From assembly GCF_016031615.1 (NCBI RefSeq), contig NZ_JACYXC010000002.1, forward strand, positions 248,001 to 312,000: 64,000 nt of DNA, in the 5' to 3' direction. The position numbers and the translations under genes are program-made. The notes under the pieces are model-generated. The model saw only the letters and a program-made list of their open reading frames with translations. It ran no database searches and was not told the DNA's origin. The stretch is from Streptomyces pactum. GTDB taxonomy: Bacteria > Actinomycetota > Actinomycetes > Streptomycetales > Streptomycetaceae. Below, piece by piece: positions 42,526-51,041 of the stretch (position 1 is its first letter; each line of letters opens with the position of its first letter).

Positions 42526-42984
42526 TCAGGGGTTCGTCCACGCCTCCGGGTTCTCGGCCAGCGCCGAGACCTGCGGCGGCAGCTCCGCCGACGCCACGTC
42601 CGCCAGCGTCACCCCCTCCAGGATCTGCCGGACGTTGGCCCGCACGGCGATCCACAGCGGCAGCAGCGACCGGGCCGGACCGGTGTAGGACAGCTCCGGC
42701 GGGCGCACCCCGCGGACCGAGACCAGCGGCCCGTCCACCACCCGGATGACATCGGCCACGCTGATCGCGTCCGCGGGCCTGGCCAGCCAGTACCCGCCGT
42801 TGCCGCCCCGCTGGCTGAGCACCAGCCCACCGCGGCGCATGTCGTTGAGGATGCCTTCCAGGAACTTGTGCGGAATGCCCTGGGACTCGGCGATGGCCTC
42901 CGCCTTCAGCGGCCCCTCGTCCTGGGACGCGGCGAGTCGCAGTGCGGCGCGCACCGCGTAGTCGGCCCTGGCTGAAATCCGCAT
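42526..42984 (-). CDS. Rrf2 family transcriptional regulator (cysteine-free)
   Basis: A 152-aa Rrf2 winged-helix protein: MRISARADYAVRAALRLA, the recognition helix region AEAIAESQGIPHKFLEGIL and the wing SQRGGNGGYWLARP are canonical. It contains no cysteine at all, so it cannot carry the Fe-S cluster of IscR/NsrR and resembles CymR-type regulators, which sense sulfur status through a partner. GATAAT on the reverse strand lies six bases before the ATG, implying a leaderless transcript. Flanking flavin monooxygenase genes make it the likely local regulator. Confidence 0.88.
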   Translation of the reverse strand: MRISARADYAVRAALRLAASQDEGPLKAEAIAESQGIPHKFLEGILNDMRRGGLVLSQRGGNGGYWLARPADAISVADVIRVVDGPLVSVRGVRPPELSYTGPARSLLPLWIAVRANVRQILEGVTLADVASAELPPQVSALAENPEAWTNP

Positions 42985-42990
42985 GCCGGC

Positions 42991-42996
42991 ATTATC
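42991..42996 (-). promoter_or_regulatory. -10 element of a leaderless rrf2 transcript
   Basis: GATAAT on the reverse strand ends six bases before the ATG at 42984, which places the transcription start at or next to the A of the start codon. No clear -35 is visible. Confidence 0.4.
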
Positions 42997-43101
42997 CCGT
43001 ACCGCTGATCCGCACGGGGCCGCCCACCGTCCGTGACCAGCCCGCCCCGCGGTGGCCGGCACGGTCTTGCCGGCCACCGCGGTCCGGGCTAGGAAGGGCC
43101 C

Positions 43102-43980
43102 ATGACCACTCTCGGTGCCGTCTTCCGGCCGCAGTTGCCACCCGAACGACTCCACGGCGTCGCCCGCGCGGCCGACGAGGCAGGCCTGGCCGAACTGTGG
43201 CTGTGGGAGGACTGCTTCTTCGAAAGCGGCATCGCCGCCACCGCCGCCGCGCTGGCCGCCACCGAACGGCTGCGGGTCGGCGTCGGCCTGCTGCCGGTGC
43301 CGCTGCGCAACGTCGCCCTCACCGCCATGGAGACCGCCACCCTGCACCGGCTTTTCCCCGGCCGGGCGCTGGTCGGTGTCGGCCACGGCGTGCAGGACTG
43401 GATGGGCCAGGTCGGCGCGCGGGTGGAGTCGCCCATGACCCTGCTGCGCGAGTACCTGGCGGCGCTGCGCGCCCTGCTGCGCGGTGAGCGGGTGACGGTG
43501 CAGGGCCGTTACGTGCGGCTGGACCAGGTCGCCCTCTCATGGCCGCCGGCGACCGCGCCGGGCGTGCTGGCCGGGGCCACCGGGCCGCGCTCGCTGCGGC
43601 TGTCCGGCGAGGCCGCCGACGGCACCATCCTGGACGCCGGCACGACGCCGGACCGCGTGCGACGGGCCCGCGAGTTGATCGAGGAGGGGCGCCGGGCGGC
43701 CGGGCGCACCGACCCCCACCGGGTGGTGGTCTACCTCCGCGCGGCCACCGGACCGGACGCCGCCGCCCGGGTCGCGGCCGAAACGGCCGCCGGGGGAGGG
43801 GCCGGCGGGCCGGAGCCGGACGCCGCCGCGGCCGGCGGCGCCGAGGAGATCGCGGCCGTGGTGCGGCGGCTGGCGGAGGCCGGTGCCGACACCGTGGTCC
43901 TGCAGCCGACCGCCGACGAACCGGACCCCGAGGGCTTCGTGCGCTTCGCCGCCGAAGAGGTCCGACCGCTCGTCGGCTGA
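43102..43980 (+). CDS. LLM class flavin-dependent oxidoreductase
   Basis: A 292-aa bacterial-luciferase-like monooxygenase (TIM barrel, F420 or FMNH2 dependent). Motifs: LGAVFRPQLPPERL at strand 1, GLAELWLWEDCFF, LRVGVGLLPVPLRN, RALVGVGHGVQDWM and the C-terminal phosphate-binding loop GATGPRSLRLSGEAADG. Upstream 117 bp separate it from the divergent Rrf2 gene. Together with the DszC-like enzyme it may oxidise organosulfur compounds such as sulfonates, but F420-dependent chemistry is equally possible from sequence alone. Confidence 0.82.
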   Translation: MTTLGAVFRPQLPPERLHGVARAADEAGLAELWLWEDCFFESGIAATAAALAATERLRVGVGLLPVPLRNVALTAMETATLHRLFPGRALVGVGHGVQDWMGQVGARVESPMTLLREYLAALRALLRGERVTVQGRYVRLDQVALSWPPATAPGVLAGATGPRSLRLSGEAADGTILDAGTTPDRVRRARELIEEGRRAAGRTDPHRVVVYLRAATGPDAAARVAAETAAGGGAGGPEPDAAAAGGAEEIAAVVRRLAEAGADTVVLQPTADEPDPEGFVRFAAEEVRPLVG

Positions 43981-44178
43981 CCGGTCTCCCCGGCCCCGGC
44001 CGGGACGAGGCGGCCGGGCCCGGCGCCGGTCGAGGTGATGGCCCCGGCCGCTCCGGCTGCTGCGGGCAGCCCCGGCCTCCCGGCCCTGTCGCCCCGCGCA
44101 TCCGTCCCGTGCGGGGCCCGGCCGGCGTCAGGCCTGGTCAGCCGGGCCTCTGCCCGCCGGGAGCCGGGCCGGGCCCGC

Positions 44179-45098
44179 CTAGGTTCTGTCTCTTTGGTCA
44201 GCGTCGGGTCCAGATGAGGATGCCCGCGAGGTGGAGTGCGGCCTGGTAGGCGATGGCGAGTTTGTCGGTTCGTGTGGCCAGGCCGCGCCACTGCTTGAGG
44301 CGGTTGATGCACCGCTCGACGGTGTTCCGCTGCTTGTAGGTCTCGCGGTCGAAGCCGGGCGGGCGGCCACCGAGCCGCCCGCGCCGCAGGCGGTGGCCGA
44401 CTTGGTCGGACGGCTGCGGGATGACCGCGCGGATGCCCCGGCGCCGCAGGTGGCTGCGGATGGCACGTGAGGAATAAGCGCGGTCGGCCAGAACGGCCCC
44501 GGGTCGGGTCCGGGGCCTACCGGGGCCCGTCCGGGGCACGCGGATGCGGGACATCACCGTCTCGAAGGCGGGTGCGTCACCCGCCTGGCCTGCGGTGACG
44601 ACGAAGGCGAGGGGCCGTGCGTGGCCGTCCGCGGCCAAGTGGACCTTGGTGCTCAGCCCGCCGTGTGAGCGTCCGAGCGCGTGATCGGCGGGCTCGCCGG
44701 ATCGGGTCGCCCCTTTTTGCGTGCTCCGGCGGCGTGCTGGTGAGCCCTGACGACTGTGGAGTCCACCGACACCGTCCAGTCGATGTCGTCGTCGGCGTCC
44801 GCCGCCGCCAGGACAGCGGCAAGGACCACCTCCCAGGTGCCGTCGAGGGCCCATCTGATCAGCCGCTTGTGGGCGGTCTGGAATGAGCCGAGCTCATCGG
44901 GGAGGTCCCGCCAGGGCAAGTTGGTGCGGTACTTCCACGCGATGGCCTCAAGCGCGCGGCGGTGATCAGCCCACCGCCTGCCGCGGACCGGATCGGCCGG
45001 CATCAGCGGCGCGATCCGGGCCCACATCGCATCAGTGATCACTAATCGGGCAGACACATCCGATCAACTGACCAACCCACCAAAGAGACACGCGCTAG
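44179..45098. mobile_element. IS5-family insertion sequence with CTAG target duplication
   Basis: A 912-bp element (44183-45094) flanked by CTAG on both sides (44179-44182, 45095-45098). The imperfect terminal repeats share TGTCTCTTTGG. It holds one transposase split across two frames, in the manner of the IS427 group. Confidence 0.85.
44198..45057 (-). CDS. IS5-family transposase, -1 frameshifted
   Basis: The transposase is read in two overlapping frames: the first from GTG 45057 (VITDAMWARIAPLMPADP, then WKYRTNLPWRDLPDELG and VSVDSTVVRAHQH), the second ending at 44198 (GLSTKVHLAADGHARP, VLADRAYSSRAI and NTVERCINRLKQW). A -1 slip at the reverse-strand C AAA AAG GGG tract (44710-44720) joins them into 286 aa. 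DDE residues are D in VDST, D in LADRAY and E in TVERC. All are present, so the element may be active. Programmed frameshifting is established for this IS5 subgroup. Confidence 0.85.
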
Positions 45099-45285
45099 AC
45101 CTGGGCGGTCCCACTCGCGGGCCCCCGCCGTGCTCTCCCGCTCCGGCTCTCGGCTCTCCTGCTCCACCAGCGCCCCGCACCCGCCCGTGGGTTTGCCGGA
45201 CACCGCGTTCCGGGCATCTGGTAGGTCCATGTGAAGTCGCCGCGCGTGGAGCACCTGGTGGCCGCGCACGGCCCTTGGGGGGCAT

Positions 45286-46458
45286 ATGGCCATGACCGAA
45301 CCGGGCCCCGCACGGCCCGAAGAGGAACCAGAAGCCACATCCGGTGAGCCCGGCGGCGCCGCCCGGAGCGGCCCTGACACACACTCCGGGAACGGCCCTG
45401 ACGCACGCTCCGGGACGGGCCCGGACGGGCAGCGGGCAGCGGGACCGGAGCGGGAACCGGAAACGGGCCCGGCGGGGCGGGCGGGTACCGGCCCCGCACC
45501 ACCGGATGACACCGCGGGGTGTGGCGGCCGGGACGACGGGGAACCCGCCGCGGCCGGTGGGCCCGGGCCCGGCCCCGGCGCGCGCCCGGAAGGTGAGCCC
45601 CAGGGCGCCCCCGGAGCGCGCCCCGGAGACAGGCCCGGAAACGAGCCCGGGGACGAACCCGGGGACGAACCCGGGGACGAACCCGGCAACGAGCGCGGCG
45701 CGAGAGCGCGATGGGGCACCCGCGCGGTGACAGCCCTCGCCTCGCTCACCGGAATCGTGGTGAGCGCGGTCGTGGCGGCGATCCTCACGGTGTACTTCGA
45801 GATCTGGACCACCAGCGGCGACGCACCAGGCACCCGCGGCCTCAGCGCGCAGTCGGAGACCTGGTGGGACGTCGAGCGCGACGCACGCGTGGTACGCGCG
45901 ACCAGTACCGAGGCCGACCGCACGGCGTGGTCCTTCCGGCAGGCTGATGCCTGGGGAGACATGGACGCCATGGTGGCGGGTGGCGGACTCCACGCAGGCG
46001 GCCTGCGCGTCCGCGTCACCCTGATGAACTTCTCCAAGGCGCCCGCCGTGATCACGTCCGTGCGGGCCAAGGTGTTGCGCGAACGCGCCATACCCGCCGG
46101 GCCGGTCTTCCGTTGCGGCGGCCCGCAGGGCGGCGTCGCGGTGAGCCGGATCCGGATGAATCTGGGGAGCGCGGACAGGGCGGCGGTGGAGTACGACGAG
46201 GAGAAGGTCCTCGGCCAGTACCCCACGCAGCAGATCCAGCTGTCCAAGCAGGACGAGCCGGCGATCTTCGACATCGAGATCCGCGCCGGGCGGGTGGCCT
46301 ACGACTTCGCCATCGAAGTCCGGTACACGCAGGGCCGCCACAAGGAGACCATGCTCGTGGACGATTCGGGCAAGCCGTTCACGCTCGCCCCGGACGTCGA
46401 CGAGCGGGCCCCCGCCTACCGCTGCTCCGTCAACGAAGGCGTCTGGACCCGGTCATGA
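45286..46458 (+). CDS. Membrane-anchored protein with extracytoplasmic VDDxGxPF domain
   Basis: A 390-aa protein I cannot assign to a named family. Residues 1-141 are disordered, Pro/Gly/Glu-rich and include three exact 12-bp DNA repeats coding GDEP. One transmembrane helix follows (about 148-172, LASLTGIVVSAVVAAILTVY), then a beta-rich outer domain ending in YDFAIEVRYTQ and VDDSGKPFTLAP (residues 358-369). The next gene carries two copies of this domain. GGGGGG-type RBS precedes ATG 45286. The stop overlaps the next start (ATGA), so the two are co-translated. The pair is bracketed by two insertion sequences. Confidence 0.7.
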   Translation: MAMTEPGPARPEEEPEATSGEPGGAARSGPDTHSGNGPDARSGTGPDGQRAAGPEREPETGPAGRAGTGPAPPDDTAGCGGRDDGEPAAAGGPGPGPGARPEGEPQGAPGARPGDRPGNEPGDEPGDEPGDEPGNERGARARWGTRAVTALASLTGIVVSAVVAAILTVYFEIWTTSGDAPGTRGLSAQSETWWDVERDARVVRATSTEADRTAWSFRQADAWGDMDAMVAGGGLHAGGLRVRVTLMNFSKAPAVITSVRAKVLRERAIPAGPVFRCGGPQGGVAVSRIRMNLGSADRAAVEYDEEKVLGQYPTQQIQLSKQDEPAIFDIEIRAGRVAYDFAIEVRYTQGRHKETMLVDDSGKPFTLAPDVDERAPAYRCSVNEGVWTRS

Positions 46459-47909
46459 GGGCGCGACGCGCGGCCGCCGCGGGGAACCGCCCGGCGCGCC
46501 GCTCACTGGTGAGCTTCGTCGCCGTCGCCACGGCCGTGGCCATGCTGGGCTCCTCCCTGGCGGCGGGGTTCCTGCGGCACCGGTACGACACCGGCCCGGC
46601 GCCCGGCATAGCCGCCGTCGGCAAGCCGCTCATGGACGGCGAGGGCGCGCTGTGGACCGCCACCGTCCCTCACGCCGGAGCCGCCGCCCCGCGGCACACC
46701 CTCAAGGTCACCCGGGGCTGCGGCGACCTGTACCGCTGGGCGACGAGCCGGGGCGCGGTACCTCGCGGCACGGCGGCGGTGGCGTACAGCGTCGCCGCAC
46801 CCGCCGACACCTCGGTCGTCATCGAGGGGATCAGGGTGGTGAAGGGCGCCCGCATCGCCACGCCACGGGGTGACGACGTCGGCTGTGCCGGCGCGGTGGA
46901 CCCCACCGTGGCGGGTCTGCCGGAGCCCGACCGCCTGGACCTGGATGGCAGGAGCCCGGAGAAGCGGGTGCTGCGCCCGGTGCGGCCCGGCGGGACCACC
47001 GGCGGCACCTTGCACATCACGACCCGTACGTGCTGGTGCGAGTGGTGGGTGGAGCTGGATGTCGTGCAGGACGGCAAGGCGCGGACGATACGTGTCGATG
47101 ACGGCGGCGAGCCGTTCCGCGTGGCGCCGCCCGCGCGCCGCCTCGCGTCCGGCGCCGACCTGGACGTCAGTGCGCCGGTGCCGCTCTCCCGGGCCAACGG
47201 TGATCCGCGGGAGCAAGGCGGCGTCTCCGTCCGCGGCTACCCCGACCCGGTCGAATTCGGCCACGGCAGGTGGCTGATGGAGACCCAGCGCCCGGTGGAC
47301 GCGCCCGGTGCGATCGGGGGAAACCTGGACGTGGCCGGTGTGTCCTGCGCCCGGATGCGGCGCGCGGTGACCGCGGCCGGCGGGATCACGGCCGGTCACA
47401 CCACCTTCGACCTCCAGATAACGGCTCCCGTCGAAGCCGTCACCGTCGACGCCGCCGTCCACATCCACCGGGTATGGGCGGGCACCCCACGACGGCACCA
47501 CTACGGATGCGCTGCCCCGGGCTGGAGGGACGATTTCGAGTATCCGCTGGAGGATCGCGGCCTCTATCTCGACACCCTGCACGTCATCGGCGTTCCCGGA
47601 GGGGGTTCCCTGAAGTACGACCCGGACTGGAGGCCGGAGGACGGCGAGGGCAAGCGGATCCTCTTCTCCAACCGTGAATCACTCACGCTCCACCGCCGGC
47701 CCGATCGCTGGTCGAGGGACATCTTCGGAGGCGTGAACGCCCAGCAGGCCACGTTCTCCTTCTCCCTGGAGGTGACCGTGACGCTGCCGTCCGGGGAGGC
47801 ACGGCACTTCACCGTGGACGACAACGGCGAACCGTTCGTCCTCGCCCCAGGGGCGGAGAAGTCCCCGCCCCTGGTGAGTGAGGAGTACCGAGAGGTCCAC
47901 CGGCGCTAG
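46455..47909 (+). CDS. Membrane-anchored protein with two VDDxGxPF domains
   Basis: A 484-aa protein of unknown family, translationally coupled to the preceding gene. An N-terminal signal anchor (17-40, VSFVAVATAVAMLGSSLAAGF) is followed by two homologous extracytoplasmic units. Unit 1 has VVKGARIATPRGDDVGCAG, WWVELDVVQ and VDDGGEPFRVAP (214-225); unit 2 has IHRVWAGTPRRHHYGCAAP, FSFSLEVTV and VDDNGEPFVLAP (454-465). The layout suggests an Ig-like or carbohydrate/ligand-binding beta-sandwich, an inference only. Its TAG stop (47907-47909) lies in the CTAG target of the downstream insertion sequence and survives because of the target duplication. Confidence 0.7.
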   Translation: MRARRAAAAGNRPARRSLVSFVAVATAVAMLGSSLAAGFLRHRYDTGPAPGIAAVGKPLMDGEGALWTATVPHAGAAAPRHTLKVTRGCGDLYRWATSRGAVPRGTAAVAYSVAAPADTSVVIEGIRVVKGARIATPRGDDVGCAGAVDPTVAGLPEPDRLDLDGRSPEKRVLRPVRPGGTTGGTLHITTRTCWCEWWVELDVVQDGKARTIRVDDGGEPFRVAPPARRLASGADLDVSAPVPLSRANGDPREQGGVSVRGYPDPVEFGHGRWLMETQRPVDAPGAIGGNLDVAGVSCARMRRAVTAAGGITAGHTTFDLQITAPVEAVTVDAAVHIHRVWAGTPRRHHYGCAAPGWRDDFEYPLEDRGLYLDTLHVIGVPGGGSLKYDPDWRPEDGEGKRILFSNRESLTLHRRPDRWSRDIFGGVNAQQATFSFSLEVTVTLPSGEARHFTVDDNGEPFVLAPGAEKSPPLVSEEYREVHRR

Positions 47910-48862
47910 GTGTATTGACCCGCAGCGTTGTTAACACGGCTGATGGGCGGGTGCCCGTCGAGTGCGGTGTGGCAGCGGTGGTGGTTGTAGGTGTGGAGGA
48001 AGTCTGTCAGGGCTGCTGTCCGCTCGTTGTTCGAGGTGTAGGGCCGTAGGTAGGCCCATGCGTCGAGCAGGGTGCGGTTGAAGCGTTCGACTTTGCCGTT
48101 CGTCTGGGGGCGGTAGGCGCGGGTGAGCTTGCCCGTCGCGCGGAGTTCTGCCAGGACGGCCTTCCAGGCCAGGCCCTTGCGGTAGGGCCATGCGTTGTCC
48201 GTGAGCACCCGTTCGATTCGGGGGATGCCGTGGCTGTGGAAGAACGCGGCTGCGCGGGTGAGGAAGCCCGCACAGGTCGCGACCTTCTCGTCGGGGTGGA
48301 TCTCGCTGTAGGCCAGCCGGCTGTGGTCGTCGATCGCGGAGTGGACGTGGTCGAAGCCCATGGCGGAGCGGGTGGCCCGGCCGGCCTGGCGGCCCAGGGT
48401 CTTGTGGCCGCCACCGTTGGGAATCCGGCCGAGCTTCTTCACATCGATGTGGACGGGTTCGCCGGGTCGTTCGCGTTCGTGGCGGCGGATGACCTGACCG
48501 GTCGGACGGTCGATCCAAGCCAGCCGGTTCAGTCGGTGGCGGGTGAGGATCCGGTGGACGGTGGATGAGGGCAGCCCCAGGATCGGGCCGATCCGAGCGG
48601 GCCCGAGCTTGCGGGTCCGCCGCAGGTCACAGACCCCTTCTTCGACGTCGGCCGCTGTCCGGTGAGGGATCGTGCGCGGCCTGCTGGAGCGGTCGGCCAG
48701 GCCCGCGTCGCCTTCGGCCCGCCAGCGGCGGACCCACTTGTGGGCCGTGGGACGGGATATGCCCATCTCCGCGGCCACATGCGCGACCGGACGACCGGCC
48801 AGGACACGCTCGACCAGGATCCGCCTGCCGTGAACGGTCAGCCGGGCATTACGGTGGGACAC
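47906..48862 (-). CDS. IS481-family transposase
   Basis: A 318-aa transposase. An N-terminal helix-turn-helix (VAHVAAEMGISRPTAHKWVRRW) is followed by a second HTH and an rve-type integrase core with the DDE triad: D in VHIDVKKLGRI, D in RVLTDNAWPYRKG and E in QTNGKVERFNRT. The last codon falls at the element edge and its TAG stop is supplied by the CTAG target duplication. It looks intact and could still be mobile. Confidence 0.9.
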   Translation of the reverse strand: MSHRNARLTVHGRRILVERVLAGRPVAHVAAEMGISRPTAHKWVRRWRAEGDAGLADRSSRPRTIPHRTAADVEEGVCDLRRTRKLGPARIGPILGLPSSTVHRILTRHRLNRLAWIDRPTGQVIRRHERERPGEPVHIDVKKLGRIPNGGGHKTLGRQAGRATRSAMGFDHVHSAIDDHSRLAYSEIHPDEKVATCAGFLTRAAAFFHSHGIPRIERVLTDNAWPYRKGLAWKAVLAELRATGKLTRAYRPQTNGKVERFNRTLLDAWAYLRPYTSNNERTAALTDFLHTYNHHRCHTALDGHPPISRVNNAAGQYT

Positions 48863-48968
48863 GAAGACCTCCGTGTGCGGTGAAGCCTAGACACCTCCAC
48901 CACACCGGAGGTCTTCGCCATGATCAAGACCAGCCAGCGTTAACAACGCTTGTGATCAATACAGCTAG
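47906..48968. mobile_element. IS481-family insertion sequence with CTAG target duplication
   Basis: A 1055-bp element (47910-48964) with terminal inverted repeats of about 26 bp matching at 21 positions (TGTATTGA...AGCGTTGTTAAC at 47910-47935 and inverted at 48939-48964). CTAG flanks both ends (47906-47909, 48965-48968). It contains one transposase gene on the reverse strand. Confidence 0.85.
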
Positions 48969-49057
48969 CCCGCGCCCGGCCCCGCACCGGGCCCCGCCGG
49001 CCCCGTGCCCGGTTCCGGCGCTCACGTCCGGCCCCGCACCGGGATCGCGGTCCTCGG

Positions 49058-50548
49058 TCAGCCCGGGTCGGGGCCGTCCGCCGACGTGGTGTCCGCGACG
49101 AGGTCCAGCAGGGCGTCGAAGTCCGCCGGACCCGCCTGGGGGTGGAGCAGCGTGGTCTTGAGCCACAGGGCGGGGCGGCCGTCGGCGTCCTCGGCGACCG
49201 CCCGGCCGAGCACCGCCCGGCCCTCCTCCAGCAGCCGCCGCCGGACGGCCGCCACACATGCGTCCCCCCGCGCACCGGGCAGCGCGTCGGCGGCCACCGG
49301 CCGGAACAGCACGGTGCTGATCCCGACGGGCCCCGGGCGACGGCGCAGCCCCGGGTGGGTGTCGATGCGGGCCGCCAGTCCCTCCGCGGAGTCCACGCAG
49401 TGCTCGACGAGCGCGCCCAGCCCGGCCCGGCCCAGCGCCCGCAGGGTGACCGCGATCTTCAGGGCGTCGGGACGCCGGGAGGTGCGCAGGGAACGCCCCA
49501 GCAGATCGGGGAGCCCGGCCTCGGTGTCGTCCTCGGCGTTGAGGTAGTCCGCGCGCGCCGACAGCGGCTCCAGCAGGCCGGTGTCGGCCACCGCCAGCAC
49601 CCCCGCGGCGATCGGCTGCCAGCCCAGCTTGTGCAGGTCGAGGGTGACCGACACCGCCGAGCCGATGCCCCGCAGCCGCTCCGCGAGCCGCTCGCTGAAC
49701 AGCAGCGGACCGCCGTAGGCGGCGTCGACATGGAGCTCGGCGCCGTACCGGGCGGTGATCTCCGCGAGTTCCGGCAACGGGTCGATCAGGCCCTCGTCGG
49801 TGGTGCCGGCCGTGGCCACCACCAGCGCCGGACCCTCGGCGCCGCGCAGCGCCCGGTCCAGCTCCGCGGGCACCATCCGCCCCGCCCGGCACGCCACGGT
49901 GACCGGCGCGGGCAGCCCCAGCAGCCAGGCGGCGCGGTGCACGCTGTGATGGGCGTTGGCGCCGCACAGCACCCGCACCGTCCGGGCGCCCCGCCGGCCC
50001 GCCCGTTCCCGGGCCAGCAGCAGCGCCACCAGGTTCGACTCGGTGCCGCCGCCGGTGAGCAGCGCGTCCGGCCGGGGCCGGTCCGGGTGGACCAGCCGGG
50101 CCAGCGCGGCGGTCACCCGCTCCTCGACCACCGTGGCGGCCGGCGCCTGGTCCCAGGAGTCCATCGAGGGGTTGAGCGCGGCCGCGGCCAGCTCCGCGGC
50201 GGCGGCGACCGCCAGCGGTGGGCAGTGCAGATGACCGGCGCACCAGGGGTGACCCGGGTCGGCGGCCCCCTCGGCGACCGCGCGGACGATCTCGTACAGG
50301 GCGGTCCTGGCCCCGATCCCGTGCTCCGGGAGCAGCGGGTCGCACACCGGGCCGACCCGCGCGGCCACCCCCTCCGGGCCGCCGGCGGGCAGTGGCCCGC
50401 CACGGGCGGCGGTGCCGCCGGCCAGCGCGTCCAGCGCCACCTCGGTCAGCGCCCGCAGCCCGTCCGGGCCCCGCAGCCCGCCCGTGGCGGTGTCCGGGCA
50501 CCCCGGTGCCGCGGCCGTTCCCGGGAGGGCCGCGCCGTACCCCCTCAT
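49058..50548 (-). CDS. PLP-dependent group II decarboxylase (DDC family)
   Basis: A 496-aa fold-type I decarboxylase. Motifs: NPSMDSWDQAPAATVVEERV (typical of the DesA/diaminobutyrate group), TGGGTESNLVALLLARE, GANAHHSVHRAAWLLG, HVDAAYGGPLL and LDLHKLGW, whose Lys binds PLP. Homologues decarboxylate lysine, diaminobutyrate or aromatic amino acids; DesA-type members begin hydroxamate siderophore pathways, but no siderophore synthetase is nearby. I start it at ATG 50548, where it overlaps a possible leader peptide by ATGA. The open frame continues upstream without a good start. Confidence 0.82.
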   Translation of the reverse strand: MRGYGAALPGTAAAPGCPDTATGGLRGPDGLRALTEVALDALAGGTAARGGPLPAGGPEGVAARVGPVCDPLLPEHGIGARTALYEIVRAVAEGAADPGHPWCAGHLHCPPLAVAAAAELAAAALNPSMDSWDQAPAATVVEERVTAALARLVHPDRPRPDALLTGGGTESNLVALLLARERAGRRGARTVRVLCGANAHHSVHRAAWLLGLPAPVTVACRAGRMVPAELDRALRGAEGPALVVATAGTTDEGLIDPLPELAEITARYGAELHVDAAYGGPLLFSERLAERLRGIGSAVSVTLDLHKLGWQPIAAGVLAVADTGLLEPLSARADYLNAEDDTEAGLPDLLGRSLRTSRRPDALKIAVTLRALGRAGLGALVEHCVDSAEGLAARIDTHPGLRRRPGPVGISTVLFRPVAADALPGARGDACVAAVRRRLLEEGRAVLGRAVAEDADGRPALWLKTTLLHPQAGPADFDALLDLVADTTSADGPDPG

Positions 50549-50628
50549 CCGCGGCCGCGCAGGTCGCGGGAGCCGGCGGTCGGCCCGCGCCGGCCGGAGC
50601 GGCACGGAGAAAACTGTGGTCCGCGCAT
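50545..50628 (-). CDS. Possible 27-aa leader peptide of the decarboxylase
   Basis: ATG 50628 lies ten bases after AAAGGA and opens a 27-codon frame (begins MRGPQFSPCRSG, Arg/Gly-rich) whose TGA overlaps the decarboxylase ATG as ATGA. The decarboxylase itself has no good ribosome binding site, so coupling to this short frame would explain how it is translated. Confidence 0.45.
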   Translation of the reverse strand: MRGPQFSPCRSGRRGPTAGSRDLRGRG

Positions 50629-51041
50629 CACACGGAAATCCTTTCGTCGTATCGGCCCACCGCTGACGGCCCGGCCTCAGGCGCCCCCGCCGGGCCGGCG
50701 TCCTACGTCGTGGCCCGCCGCGGTGGCGTACGGGCCGGGGACGGGCGCAAGGTGACGGCCCGTCACATGACGGGCCGGCGGTGGAGCCGTGTCGCTCAAC
50801 GCCTCCCGGTGCCCGGACGTCACGCCCACCGGCACCCCCTCGGCGCCCGGCGCCGGTCCCCGCACACGCGGGTGGTGCCGGTGGCGGACGACCCGTCCGC
50901 CATCCGAGCGGCAGCGTCGGGAAGTTGACGGCGATATGCAAAGAAAAGCATGGGATGGGCGTTTAAGGTCCTGGCGAACCGCCCCGACCGGGCGGAGACC
51001 GTCTCACGCGACCCTTCGTCGCCCACTCCCCGGAGGACCCG
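50629..51041. other. Divergent promoter region
   Basis: No gene is supported. A TTGACG hexamer (50925-50930) within an AT-richer patch upstream of the secreted-protein gene is the best promoter candidate, but a -10 at proper spacing is not clear. Confidence 0.4.

Noticed and set aside
44179..48968. Composite transposon made of the IS5 and IS481 elements
   Set aside because: The two elements are from different families with unrelated ends and each has its own CTAG duplication, so they did not move the intervening genes as one unit.
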